Below, in pieces: positions 1-7,781 of a stretch of DNA of 64,000 bases (position 1 is the first letter of the stretch; every line of letters starts with the position of its first letter). The notes beneath the pieces were generated by a model that had not been told where the DNA came from, searched no databases, and was given only the letters and a program-made list of their open reading frames with translations. Source of the stretch: an uncultured Eubacteriales bacterium (GTDB taxonomy: Bacteria; Bacillota; Clostridia; Oscillospirales; Acutalibacteraceae); contig CAKSOL010000006.1 in the NCBI GenBank assembly GCA_934477125.1, forward strand, positions 82,208 through 146,207, in the 5' to 3' direction. A program made the translations under genes and the position numbers.

Positions 1-399
1 GAAATGGAACCAGTCCGCGCCGGTAAAGATATCGTCCCAGTTGAAATCGGACGGCTCAGCCTGCTGTATCGCGGAATACGCGCGGTCGTATATGCAAACG
101 CTGCCGCGCTGCGACGCGCCCTTTTCGAGATAATAAATTCCGACTCTCTCTCCGCCGCGCGCAATTTTCGAGGTGTCAACCCCGAAATAGCGCAGACTGT
201 TTATCGCCGCCTGACCTATCGCGTGCTCCGGCAGCTTGGTTACATATACCGCGTCAAGTCCGAAATTCGCGAGCGATACCGCAACGTTTGCCTCTCCGCC
301 GCCGAAGGTTGCCTGGAGCTGGTCGTCCTGAAAGAAACGGTAATACCCGTTCGGGGCGAGCCGCAGCATTATTTCTCCGAAGGTTACAACTTTTTTCAT
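1..399 (-). CDS. kdgK: 2-keto-3-deoxygluconate kinase (PfkB family), N-terminal part
   Basis: Only the first 133 codons lie in the window; the gene runs off the left edge. The start MKKVVTFGEIMLRL and the glycine-rich stretch FGGGEANVAVSLANFG are the N-terminal sugar-binding signature of PfkB/ribokinase-type kinases of the KdgK type. The enzyme would phosphorylate 2-keto-3-deoxygluconate to KDPG in the cytosol. Its ATG overlaps the TGA of the upstream aldolase gene (ATGA), so the two are probably translationally coupled; KDPG is the substrate of that aldolase, which supports the assignment. The C-terminal ATP site cannot be seen, so another PfkB sugar kinase is possible. Confidence 0.85.
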   Translation of the reverse strand, partial: MKKVVTFGEIMLRLAPNGYYRFFQDDQLQATFGGGEANVAVSLANFGLDAVYVTKLPEHAIGQAAINSLRYFGVDTSKIARGGERVGIYYLEKGASQRGSVCIYDRAYSAIQQAEPSDFNWDDIFTGADWFHF

Positions 400-1034
400 T
401 TTCTTATCTCCTTTAAAAGCTCTGCTGCCTCGCGGGTCAGACGCTCTATTTCGTCAAAATTGCCGCTTGATATCTTGTCTGCCGGAACCATCCAGCTGCC
501 GCCGCAGGCAAAAACCGCCTTGCAGCCGAGATAATCGGCTATGTTCTTGGGAGAAATTCCGCCCGTCGGCATAAAGCGGACGGCGGTATAGGGAGCCGCC
601 ATCGCCTTTATCATCTTAACTCCTCCGGCAGCCTCGGCAGGGAAGAATTTAAGATAGGTAAGACCGAGGCTCATAGCCGCCTCAACCTCAGAGGGGGTGC
701 ATACTCCGGGGATAATCGGGTAACCCTTGTCGATACAATGCTTAACAACCGTCGGGTTAAAGCCGGGGCTTACGATAAACGCGGCGCCTGCAGCAATCGC
801 GCGGTCAGCCTGCTCGGTTGTCAGAACAGTTCCCGCGGCAAGCAGAAAATCGGGGTGCGCCGTGTGGATAAGCCTGATGGCTTCCTCGGCGGCGTCGGTT
901 CTGAAGGTGACCTCGGCGCAGCAAAGACCGCCCTTTTCGAGCGCCTGAGCCAGCGGCAGCGCGTCCTCGGCGCGATCCAGCTTTATAACCGGAATAACGC
1001 CTGTGCTGCGGATTTTTTCAATCAATTCTGTCAT
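396..1034 (-). CDS. eda: KDPG/KHG aldolase
   Basis: A 212-residue class I aldolase of the KDPG/KHG family, normal length. The motif AEVTFRT (E41, R45) and the Schiff-base lysine in YLKFFPAE (K129) are present, as is the phosphate-binding segment MPTGGI. It splits 2-keto-3-deoxy-6-phosphogluconate into pyruvate and glyceraldehyde 3-phosphate, the last step of hexuronate/Entner-Doudoroff breakdown. The start has a TCCTCC complement (AGGAGGA) about 9 bases upstream on the minus strand. It is first in an operon with kdgK (4-bp ATGA overlap) and diverges from an IclR-type regulator across a short spacer with an operator-like palindrome. Confidence 0.95.
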   Translation of the reverse strand: MTELIEKIRSTGVIPVIKLDRAEDALPLAQALEKGGLCCAEVTFRTDAAEEAIRLIHTAHPDFLLAAGTVLTTEQADRAIAAGAAFIVSPGFNPTVVKHCIDKGYPIIPGVCTPSEVEAAMSLGLTYLKFFPAEAAGGVKMIKAMAAPYTAVRFMPTGGISPKNIADYLGCKAVFACGGSWMVPADKISSGNFDEIERLTREAAELLKEIRK

Positions 1035-1059
1035 TATTGCTCCTCCTTGTTTCGTATCG

Positions 1060-1074
1060 TGAAACAGCGTTTCA
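1060..1074. promoter_or_regulatory. KdgR-like operator palindrome
   Basis: A perfect inverted repeat TGAAAC-AGC-GTTTCA lies just downstream of the eda -10 box, in the spacer between eda and the divergent IclR-family regulator. It resembles the TGAAAC...GTTTCA operators known for KdgR, an IclR-family repressor of ketodeoxygluconate use in enterobacteria. The adjacent regulator is the natural candidate to bind it. The role is inferred from position, symmetry and family. Confidence 0.7.
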
Positions 1075-1088
1075 TTTTTTCTAAGTAT

Positions 1089-1116
1089 ATTTTAACATAA
1101 GGTTAGAAAATGTCAA
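1089..1116 (-). promoter_or_regulatory. promoter of eda-kdgK
   Basis: On the minus strand TTGACA (1111-1116) is followed after 16 bases by TAAAAT (1089-1094), a good sigma-A type promoter. Transcription would start near 1082 and immediately run through the palindrome at 1060-1074, so a bound repressor would block early elongation. Confidence 0.65.
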
Positions 1117-1123
1117 GAAACAG

Positions 1124-1152
1124 TTGAAGAATTTTTTTCACTGTGTTAAAAT
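1124..1152 (+). promoter_or_regulatory. promoter of the IclR-family regulator
   Basis: TTGAAG (1124-1129), 17 bases, TAAAAT (1147-1152). The open frame upstream of the true start covers this promoter, which supports the later TTG start at 1211. Confidence 0.6.
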
Positions 1153-1210
1153 AAACAGCGTTAAGGCAAAACGCCGTATCAGATTAACGCTTGTATCGGA
1201 GGGAATTTTT

Positions 1211-1948
1211 TTGGAGCAGGGGAAATACCGTATACAGTCCGTTCAGCGCGCCTTTGAGCTGACAGAGCTGTTGGGCAGGGAAAGGGAGCTCGGAGTAAGC
1301 GAGCTGTCAATGCTTTCGGGACTTAATAAAACCACGGTGTGCCGTATGCTCGGAACCCTCGAAAGTCTCGGATATGTTGAGAAAAACAAAAGAACCGGCT
1401 GTTACAGGCTGACCCTAAAGCTTTTAACGGTTGCAAGCTCCTGCCCGTCTCTCGGAATAAAATCAAGGCTGCGTCCGTCGCTCCGCCTGCTTTCGGATGA
1501 ATTCGGAGAAACGGTGCATTTGGTTGAGCGCAGCGGCGACAGCGTTGTTTATATCGATAAATATGAGTCCGACCGTAATTCCATCCGTATGGTCTCGCGC
1601 ATAGGTATGTCGCAGGATATGACGACGACTGCCGTCGGAAAAACCCTGCTTGCCGGAGAAGCTGGGCAGGAGGTGCTCCGGGTTTGGAACAGAACGCCGC
1701 ACGAGGCGAAAACTCCGTTTACGATAACCGATTATGCCGCTTTTACCGCCGAGCTTGAAGCTGTCCGCCGTCTCGGATATGCCGTTGATAACGAGGAAAA
1801 CGAGACAGGGGTGCGGTGTGTTGCGAGAGCGGTTGCGGACGAATTCGGAGAATTCCGCTATGCCGTAAGCGTTTCTGCGCCGGTCAGCCGGATGGACGGC
1901 GAAAGAGTAAAGGAAGTCGCCGCGAGAATGGCGCAGGTATTGGGGTAA
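1211..1948 (+). CDS. IclR-family transcriptional regulator, KdgR-like
   Basis: The start is taken at TTG 1211 because GGAGGG lies seven bases upstream; the frame is open further back but there it overlaps the promoter. The product has 245 residues. An N-terminal winged helix (YRIQSVQRAFELTELL, then LNKTTVCRMLGTLESLGYV) is followed by an IclR effector domain (from about residue 75; VHLVERSGDSVVYIDKY, TAVGKTLLA). IclR proteins are dimeric sensors of sugar acids or aromatics. Divergence from eda-kdgK and the KdgR-like palindrome suggest it represses ketodeoxygluconate catabolism. luxS follows 17 bases downstream in the same direction. Confidence 0.85.
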   Translation: MEQGKYRIQSVQRAFELTELLGRERELGVSELSMLSGLNKTTVCRMLGTLESLGYVEKNKRTGCYRLTLKLLTVASSCPSLGIKSRLRPSLRLLSDEFGETVHLVERSGDSVVYIDKYESDRNSIRMVSRIGMSQDMTTTAVGKTLLAGEAGQEVLRVWNRTPHEAKTPFTITDYAAFTAELEAVRRLGYAVDNEENETGVRCVARAVADEFGEFRYAVSVSAPVSRMDGERVKEVAARMAQVLG

Positions 1949-1965
1949 GCCCTGGGAGGATTTTT

Positions 1966-2421
1966 ATGAAAAGAATAGCCAGCTTTGCGGTTGACCATGA
2001 TAAGCTGCAAAAGGGAATGTATGTTTCCCGAATAGACGGAGACGTTGTGACCTACGATATAAGAATGAAAAAGCCTAACGGCGGAGACTATCTGCCTAAC
2101 GGCGCTATGCACACAATAGAGCATCTTTTCGCAACCTACGCACGCAACAGCGGATGGGGCGACAGGGTTATATATGTCGGACCGATGGGCTGCCGGACAG
2201 GGTTTTACTTATTGTTGCGCGACAGCGTTTCCCGTGAACAGGCGCTTGAGCTTGTTAAGAGCAGTATGGCGTTTATCGCGGATTTCGAGGGCAAAATCCC
2301 CGGAACGAACCGGATTGAATGCGGAAATTACCTTGAACACGACCTTGCCGGAGCTAAGGTGGCGGCAAGAGATATGTGCGCCGTGCTGGACGGCTATACG
2401 CCCGATAAGATGGAATACTAA
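1966..2421 (+). CDS. luxS: S-ribosylhomocysteine lyase (AI-2 synthase)
   Basis: A 151-residue LuxS of full length. The metal site HTIEH (H49, H53) with the third ligand C118 (IECGNY), catalytic E52, and the active cysteine C76 in GPMGCRTGFYL are all present. It cleaves S-ribosylhomocysteine into homocysteine and the AI-2 precursor DPD, part of the activated methyl cycle. The ATG at 1966 follows GGGAGGA. It lies directly behind the IclR regulator and is closed by a 15-bp terminator stem, so the two may share a transcript, which is an unusual neighbour for luxS. Confidence 0.97.
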   Translation: MKRIASFAVDHDKLQKGMYVSRIDGDVVTYDIRMKKPNGGDYLPNGAMHTIEHLFATYARNSGWGDRVIYVGPMGCRTGFYLLLRDSVSREQALELVKSSMAFIADFEGKIPGTNRIECGNYLEHDLAGAKVAARDMCAVLDGYTPDKMEY

Positions 2422-2425
2422 ATTT

Positions 2426-2460
2426 AAGCCTGCCTGAGAAATTCGTTCTCAGGCAGGCTT
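2426..2460. terminator. terminator between luxS and the convergent thioesterase gene
   Basis: A perfect 15-bp stem (2426-2440 with 2446-2460, AAGCCTGCCTGAGAA) and a 5-base loop separate two convergent genes. The flanking T tracts are short, so it may work in both directions but imperfectly. Confidence 0.75.
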
Positions 2461-2493
2461 GTTTATATGCTCGGACAGCGGATATCTGCCGGT

Positions 2494-3222
2494 TTAACGC
2501 CTGATATCCAGCGTCGCTCTGAATTTTATTTCGCCATCCGCCGAGAGAGCCTTTATCCTTATAATTCCGTTTTCGCGTACGGTATAGATAAACAGCTTTT
2601 CGTCCGCCATAACCTCGTGCAGAAAATCTATCTGAAAGCCCTCGATTATTTCGTCCCTTTGCGGTTTTACCGCGTCGGCTATCATTGCGGCGTAGCAGGT
2701 GTTGTTTATATGACCGTTGCGGTCGAGAAACGAAAATCCGGGGCATACGATATGCGGCTCGTCCGCAGTCACGAAATCCTCAAGCTTTTTTATTCCGTCG
2801 GGGAATTCCGGCGGCTTTTCGTCGTTTTCCTGAGAAATTTCCGGCAAAACTCCCGACATCGGCGCAAGGCGGCGTGTATCTGAGTGAATAACCGCCCATT
2901 GTGTTGTTCCGCGGGCGATTATATCGCCGCTTTCCGAATATAACCGGCAATCTCGCAGCGAAAACACCCTGCCGGGTCGGTGAAGAACCGTTTGAGCCTT
3001 TACGCCGCCGTAAAATTCGGCAGGGCGCTCAAAGCGGTATTTCGCTCTCAGTATAACCCAGAAAAGTCCGCGTTCAAACATAGCGTCGTAGCCTATTCCG
3101 AGACGCTCGGCGTGGTCCCCGGAAATATCCTGAAAAATTCCGAGAGCCCCGGCAGGAGAGAGCCTGCCGTAGCAGTCAAAATCCGAAAGTCTTAATTTAT
3201 ATTCCTTTTCATATTTTATCAT
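2494..3222 (-). CDS. acyl-ACP thioesterase (FatA/FatB-like, double hotdog)
   Basis: 242 residues forming two hotdog folds. The first starts YKLRLSDFDCYGRL and carries IFQDISGDHAERLG; the second carries the plant/bacterial acyl-ACP thioesterase active motif LDRNGHINNTCYAAMIAD with its Asn, His and Asn-Asn. Such enzymes release free fatty acids from acyl-ACP in the cytosol. The gene begins two bases after the stop of the NodB-type gene, so they are likely co-transcribed. The natural acyl chain length cannot be read from sequence. Confidence 0.88.
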   Translation of the reverse strand: MIKYEKEYKLRLSDFDCYGRLSPAGALGIFQDISGDHAERLGIGYDAMFERGLFWVILRAKYRFERPAEFYGGVKAQTVLHRPGRVFSLRDCRLYSESGDIIARGTTQWAVIHSDTRRLAPMSGVLPEISQENDEKPPEFPDGIKKLEDFVTADEPHIVCPGFSFLDRNGHINNTCYAAMIADAVKPQRDEIIEGFQIDFLHEVMADEKLFIYTVRENGIIRIKALSADGEIKFRATLDIRR

Positions 3223-3224
3223 TT

Positions 3225-4265
3225 TCAGTTACCTACATTATGATGAAATCCCGGGCTTCCTGCCCTTACCGCCTCAAAGGAAAACCCCATGGACCGCAGT
3301 CCCTCTATTATACCGGGCAGAGCCTCGGCGGTTGTCGTCTTTTCGCGCGAATCGTGCATCAAAACGCATATGTTTTTCTTTCCCGAAGCGCCTTTAAGAA
3401 CATTGCTTTTGATGTTTTCAGCCGAAAGACCGCCCGACGCGGCGTCGCCTGAGGAAACGTTCCAATCGAAATAGCTGTATCCCATTTCCGGCAGCTTTTT
3501 GGTCAGCCGCGTCATAATACCCTTGCATTTCCCCTGCGAGAGGCTTGCCGTATTGCTGCTTCCGCCCGGAAAACGCATACAAAGCGACCGCTTACCCGTC
3601 CTTTTTTCAACCTCTGCGGAAATGCATTCAAGGTCGGATAAAAATGCGGCATCGGAAGAATAAATGCTTGCGTAATTGTGAGTATTGGAATGAAGTCCTA
3701 CGGTATGCCCGGCGGCGGATATGTCGTAGATATAATCAAGCTCGCCGTATCCGACGACGAAAAAGGTCGCTTTAACGCCGTAGTTATCAAGCGTTTTAAG
3801 AATTGAAAGCGTATTTTCCGAGGGCCCGTCGTCAAACGTCAGATAGCAGACCTTTCCTGCCTGCTGTTCGGCGGTATCCTGCCAGGAACCTTCGGCGGCG
3901 CTGCTTAGCTCGCTGTGCTGACCGCCGGAAGGAACGGCAGACGCCCTGACCGCGCTTTTTGCCTTCTGCGCGGCGGCTAACTGCTCCTCAAGAGAGGAAT
4001 TATTTTGCTTTTGTGTCCTCAGCTCCTCGGAAAGTCCGCTGTTTTCCGCCTCAAGCGAGCTGATTTTTTCTTCGCTTTCCTTAATTCGGCTCTGAACGGA
4101 CGATATTGCCGCCGCATTTTCGCTGTTCCGGCGCGTTTCCTGCGAAAGCTTTTTCGCATTGCCGGCATTTAGAACCGCCAAAACGGCGACAGCCGCCGCA
4201 AGCGCGCAGACAACCGTCAGAACGGTGATTTTTCTGAAAACGGCATTTTCGCCGAAAAGCCGCAT
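3225..4265 (-). CDS. membrane-anchored polysaccharide deacetylase (NodB family)
   Basis: About 346 residues from the ATG at 4265. The start is uncertain: a TTG at 4271 or a GTG at 4289 sit closer to the purine-rich AGGGGGTGGGG. One membrane helix (about 13-33) is followed by a coiled coil (about 36-105), a Ser/Ala-rich linker and the NodB domain: YLTFDDGP (D145, D146), HTVGLHSNTH (metal ligands H192, H196) and MRFPGGSS. The domain should face outside and remove acetyl groups from peptidoglycan or another glycan. It is the first gene of a pair with the thioesterase. A structured spacer and a terminator separate it from the ABC unit upstream. Confidence 0.85.
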   Translation of the reverse strand: MRLFGENAVFRKITVLTVVCALAAAVAVLAVLNAGNAKKLSQETRRNSENAAAISSVQSRIKESEEKISSLEAENSGLSEELRTQKQNNSSLEEQLAAAQKAKSAVRASAVPSGGQHSELSSAAEGSWQDTAEQQAGKVCYLTFDDGPSENTLSILKTLDNYGVKATFFVVGYGELDYIYDISAAGHTVGLHSNTHNYASIYSSDAAFLSDLECISAEVEKRTGKRSLCMRFPGGSSNTASLSQGKCKGIMTRLTKKLPEMGYSYFDWNVSSGDAASGGLSAENIKSNVLKGASGKKNICVLMHDSREKTTTAEALPGIIEGLRSMGFSFEAVRAGSPGFHHNVGN

Positions 4266-4349
4266 AACCAATTTTTTTATTTTCCCCACCCCCTGATAAT
4301 ATATGCGCAAAAACGCCTGCTGAGAATATGATATCCGCCGCAAAAAAAC

Positions 4350-4450
4350 GGCAATACGGCACAGAACCCCCGCGGCGGCTTTTCCTGCGGATTTTTTCCG
4401 GGGAGCCGCCGTTCAAAGCCGGTAAGGCATATGTTTTGTGCGGTATTGCC
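4350..4450 (-). other. structured spacer closed by a 14-nt inverted repeat and followed by a T-run
   Basis: On the minus strand GGCAATACCGCACA (4437-4450) can pair with TGTGCCGTATTGCC (4350-4363), 13 of 14 positions, enclosing 73 bases. The inside can form its own GGCGGCT/AGCCGCC stem. The closing stem is followed by CGTTTTTTTG. It sits in the leader of the NodB gene and has the form of an attenuator or structured leader. It matches no riboswitch class I recognise. Confidence 0.45.
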
Positions 4451-4455
4451 TTAAA

Positions 4456-4473
4456 ACAGGCGACACCGCCTGT
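4456..4473 (-). terminator. terminator of the ABC/GldG/DUF4340 operon
   Basis: On the minus strand ACAGGCG-GTGT-CGCCTGT forms a 7-bp hairpin with a tetraloop followed by TTTTAAGG, starting 11 bases after the DUF4340 stop codon. Confidence 0.6.
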
Positions 4474-4483
4474 CAAAGAGATT

Positions 4484-6121
4484 TTATGAAACGTCCTTAC
4501 CCTCGGCAACGCGGGCTATCTGCTTTATAAACCGCGAAATTTCGCCGGAGCTTATGCGCCCCATCGCCTTGCCGTCGTTCTTATAAACATACTTTGTCGC
4601 GCTCGACGGATAAAACGCCAGGGTTTTCTTTGAGCCGTCGGCGGAATAGGTAAGAGTAATGGTAAGAACCGCCTGTTCACCCGACTGCGAGGTTTCAAAG
4701 TCGGAGGCGTTAAGGCTGACAAACTGCTGATAGAGGTTCTGGAAATAGGACGCCGTCAGCTTTTTGCCGTCCAGGGTTATAACATACTCCTCGTCGGCGT
4801 CGTCGCTGTCATCATAAACGATATCAAAGCTGTATGAGAAGCCGTCGCCGGTAAAGGTCATATTTGAAAGGTCGTTAATCGAGCTCATATAAATGCTCTT
4901 GCCGTAAAAGCTCGCGGCGGAATTGTCGATAAACGATATGGAGGACGCGTCAACCTTTTTTATTATCCGGCTGTCGTCCGCAATAACGGCATATCCGCCG
5001 TCGTCCCTTACCGCCGAAATTTTAAAGGTTCTTGAAACCGCCCCCGCTTTCAGCGTTACGGTAAGATAGGGCGAGTCCAGTCCGAATTTTTTAAGCGACG
5101 CCGCGCTTACGTCATAGGAATAAGCGCCGCTTGCCGAAAGACCGGAGTTGAACATTGCTATAACGTCGTCCAGCTTATCCGCGAGACGAACCTCCGGCGA
5201 GGCTGTGGCATAGGGGAGATACTGCGAAAGCTTTTCGTCGTTATTCGGAACTATAACAAGCGGCTGCGGGAAGTTTTTGCCCGTAAAGGTTATGCTGTCA
5301 AAGCTCGAAAGAGTTTTACTGCCGCTGCTTTCGGTAGCGTATTTCGAGTCGAGCGCAGAGGTGTCAACGCCGGAAATTGCCGAGGTATCGGCAAAGTCAA
5401 GCAGCGTAAAGTCAAGACCGGTGAACAGGCTTACGTCAACAAGGTAAATGCCCTCTTTTCCGGAAACCGAGGTGTAGTAGCCGAGACCGTCGTAAGACTT
5501 TTCTCCTGCGGTTACGGTAAAGCTGCCGTCAGACGTTTCTATCTCCGCCTTATAGGACGGCGAATTTAAGCCGCATTCCTCCTCGGAGCGTCCGCTTATC
5601 TGCTGCATTGCGCTTAATGTAAACAGCGATGATACCGCCGAGGAAATTTTGCTTGAGCTTGTAAGTGAGCTGTCAACCCCGTCCGCCGACCAGGTTGTGG
5701 TAACGGAAGCGGAGGAGGACGATGCGGAGGAGCTGTCCGAATCGGAGGACTCCTCGGTTTTATGCTCGGCGCGGAGGGTAAACGAGCCGTTTGAATTGGT
5801 TACCGAAACTCGGTTCACATTATCGGCTTTCAGCTCTAAAAGGCTTATTTCCTCCGCATCGGATGAGCTTTGGCCGTCGGTCTCCTTTTTCGGAATGAGC
5901 TTTATAACCGTTATGGTTCCGCCTGTAAGCACGGCGACGGCAAGGGCTGCGGCGATTATCGCCCTGACCCGCTTTTTTCCGCCGCTCGGCTTTTTTGCGT
6001 GATGCTCAGCCGGGTCGGAAAAAACGGTTTCAAACTCCGAATATTCATCCTTATATTCGGGCTGCGGCGTTTCTCCGGTATTGAGGTCGGTTAATTTTTC
6101 GTTTTCGGGCGTGTCACTCAT
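4484..6121 (-). CDS. DUF4340-type membrane-anchored protein
   Basis: 545 residues: a charged cytoplasmic N-terminus, one membrane helix (about 52-74), a Ser/Asp-rich low-complexity stretch (about 115-140) and a long beta-rich extracellular region with repeats of the kind found in DUF4340 proteins (repeated segments such as LKKFGLDSPYLTVTL and ECGLNSPSYKAEI). DUF4340 proteins accompany GldG-type proteins and ABC-2 exporters; their biochemical role is not established. The ATG overlaps the stop of the GldG-like gene (ATGA). It is the last gene of the four-gene unit and is followed by a hairpin terminator. Confidence 0.75.
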   Translation of the reverse strand: MSDTPENEKLTDLNTGETPQPEYKDEYSEFETVFSDPAEHHAKKPSGGKKRVRAIIAAALAVAVLTGGTITVIKLIPKKETDGQSSSDAEEISLLELKADNVNRVSVTNSNGSFTLRAEHKTEESSDSDSSSASSSSASVTTTWSADGVDSSLTSSSKISSAVSSLFTLSAMQQISGRSEEECGLNSPSYKAEIETSDGSFTVTAGEKSYDGLGYYTSVSGKEGIYLVDVSLFTGLDFTLLDFADTSAISGVDTSALDSKYATESSGSKTLSSFDSITFTGKNFPQPLVIVPNNDEKLSQYLPYATASPEVRLADKLDDVIAMFNSGLSASGAYSYDVSAASLKKFGLDSPYLTVTLKAGAVSRTFKISAVRDDGGYAVIADDSRIIKKVDASSISFIDNSAASFYGKSIYMSSINDLSNMTFTGDGFSYSFDIVYDDSDDADEEYVITLDGKKLTASYFQNLYQQFVSLNASDFETSQSGEQAVLTITLTYSADGSKKTLAFYPSSATKYVYKNDGKAMGRISSGEISRFIKQIARVAEGKDVS

Positions 6122-7767
6122 TTTGCATTCTTTCTCCTGATATAAACAAATATTGCTATGGCAATCATAGAAATCGGAATAAGCACTACAAATATAATCT
6201 GTATTGTGCGCGAGGTGCTTTCCTTGGGGGTTATCGTGTCTCCGGTTATGGTTTTGGGGGTAAACGAAATTTCGGAAACGCCGCTGTCGGAGAAAGCCTC
6301 AGCCGCAACCTGCGCAAACTGGGTGTTCGAGGTGTTCTGCTGCTTGGGCGCGATAAAGTCGGTGCTGGCAAAGGCGAACACCGCGCTGTTTATATCCTCG
6401 CCGTCTGAGTTCGTACCCTTTTTAACTCCGACTGCAACCAGCGCATAGGTTCCCTTATCCGAATTGGAATAGTCGTTCCAATCGCTGCCCGCGCCTACCG
6501 GAGCGGTTACAACGCTGTCGGGAGTGGGAACAAACGCCTGCGTTTCAATATCGCTGTCGGAGGAGGTTCCAACGGTTATCGGAGCATTCTCGGATGAGGT
6601 TACGGCGCCGTAGGAGCTGCTGCGGAAGGCGATGGTCGTCGGGTCGCCGGAGAGGCAGTAATCGCCCGAAGTTTCAAACAGCTTGCCTTCGCTTACCTGA
6701 ATACCCCAGTCGCCTAAAAATTCGTTGAGGTTGGGGAGAGCCTTTCCGCTCGCTCCGCCCATATAGATAAGCGTTTTGCGCAAATCGCCGTTGTTATAAA
6801 GGAAATTGCCGAGAATTTCAAGCTCGGAGGCGGAAAAATCGGTGTCCGGCTGAATAATAACAACAACGTCGCAGTTTTCGGGCAGGGAGTTTACCGAGCT
6901 TGAATCAAGCTTTTCAACATTGAAGTTGTTGGACTCAAGCAGCTCCTGATATGCGGTGTAATAGGACTCCGCGGAGGAGGGGGAATGACCTGTCAGCAGA
7001 ACGGCGTTTTTATCAACGCCGAGAACATATTCGATAGCTCCGGAGAGGGCGCTCTCGATGTTATTTCCCGAAATCGTATAGGAGGAACCCATTCCGTACA
7101 TCTGATAATAGGAGGAATTGCTGTCCTCGGTAAGATTATAGATATCCTTGAAGGAAAGCACCTTATGGCGTTCGGTGGTTGTGCCGTTGTTCTCAACGTT
7201 CGCCGAAACTATGATATCGCCGTAGCTTATGCTTTCGTTGGGATATTTATAGTAAATTTCGGAGAACTTTGAGTCGTTATACATATCGATATACTGCACG
7301 TCTATCTTCTTGTTGTAATCGTGGTACTTATTGACGAACAGCAGTGTCTGCTTATAATAATCCTGATAATCGGACGACAGGCTGTACATCTGACTGCCAA
7401 GGTAGGATATATTGGAAACATAGTTATCCTCCGCCGCGCACACGGTTACGGAAATCGGCGAGGAAACATTTTTGATATAGTCAACGTTTTCCTTGGTTAC
7501 GGTGCTCTGCTTGTCGGCGGAGAGGTCGTATTCAAGAGAAAAACGGTTGGACAGGGCGGAGATAAGCAGATTAAACACTACAACCGCCGCCAAAAACAGC
7601 ACGGTTATCAGCAGCGAAAATCCGCCGCGGCGCAGCAAAAGCTCGTTTTTGAGCTTATGGATTTTATTCTTTTTCTCTTTTTTCGGCTTTCTGCTCTTTT
7701 TCTCTTTAAGCTCTGCTTTCGGCTCATCGGGAGCGGTAACGCCGTTTTTATTTAAATTTTCACTCAT
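6118..7767 (-). CDS. GldG-family ABC-associated substrate-binding-like protein
   Basis: 549 residues from the ATG at 7767, chosen because AAAGGAGGGG lies six bases upstream; an ATG at 7791 overlaps the permease stop and lacks a site. A Lys-rich cytoplasmic tail is followed by a membrane helix (about 49-71), then a large extracellular part with LLTGHSPSSAESYYTAYQELL and VVVIIQPDTDFSASELEILGNFL typical of GldG/ABC_transp_aux, and a second helix close to the C-terminus (IIFVVLIPISMIAIAIFVYI). In Bacteroidetes GldG belongs to the GldAFG complex linked to gliding; in Firmicutes homologues occur in ABC units of unknown cargo. Overlaps the next gene by 4 bp. Confidence 0.82.
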   Translation of the reverse strand: MSENLNKNGVTAPDEPKAELKEKKSRKPKKEKKNKIHKLKNELLLRRGGFSLLITVLFLAAVVVFNLLISALSNRFSLEYDLSADKQSTVTKENVDYIKNVSSPISVTVCAAEDNYVSNISYLGSQMYSLSSDYQDYYKQTLLFVNKYHDYNKKIDVQYIDMYNDSKFSEIYYKYPNESISYGDIIVSANVENNGTTTERHKVLSFKDIYNLTEDSNSSYYQMYGMGSSYTISGNNIESALSGAIEYVLGVDKNAVLLTGHSPSSAESYYTAYQELLESNNFNVEKLDSSSVNSLPENCDVVVIIQPDTDFSASELEILGNFLYNNGDLRKTLIYMGGASGKALPNLNEFLGDWGIQVSEGKLFETSGDYCLSGDPTTIAFRSSSYGAVTSSENAPITVGTSSDSDIETQAFVPTPDSVVTAPVGAGSDWNDYSNSDKGTYALVAVGVKKGTNSDGEDINSAVFAFASTDFIAPKQQNTSNTQFAQVAAEAFSDSGVSEISFTPKTITGDTITPKESTSRTIQIIFVVLIPISMIAIAIFVYIRRKNAK

Positions 7768-7781
7768 TTTAAGCCCCTCCT

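Noticed and set aside
4..534. A plus-strand open frame of 176 codons at the left edge
   Set aside because: It is antisense to kdgK and eda, has no ribosome binding site and no recognisable protein features.
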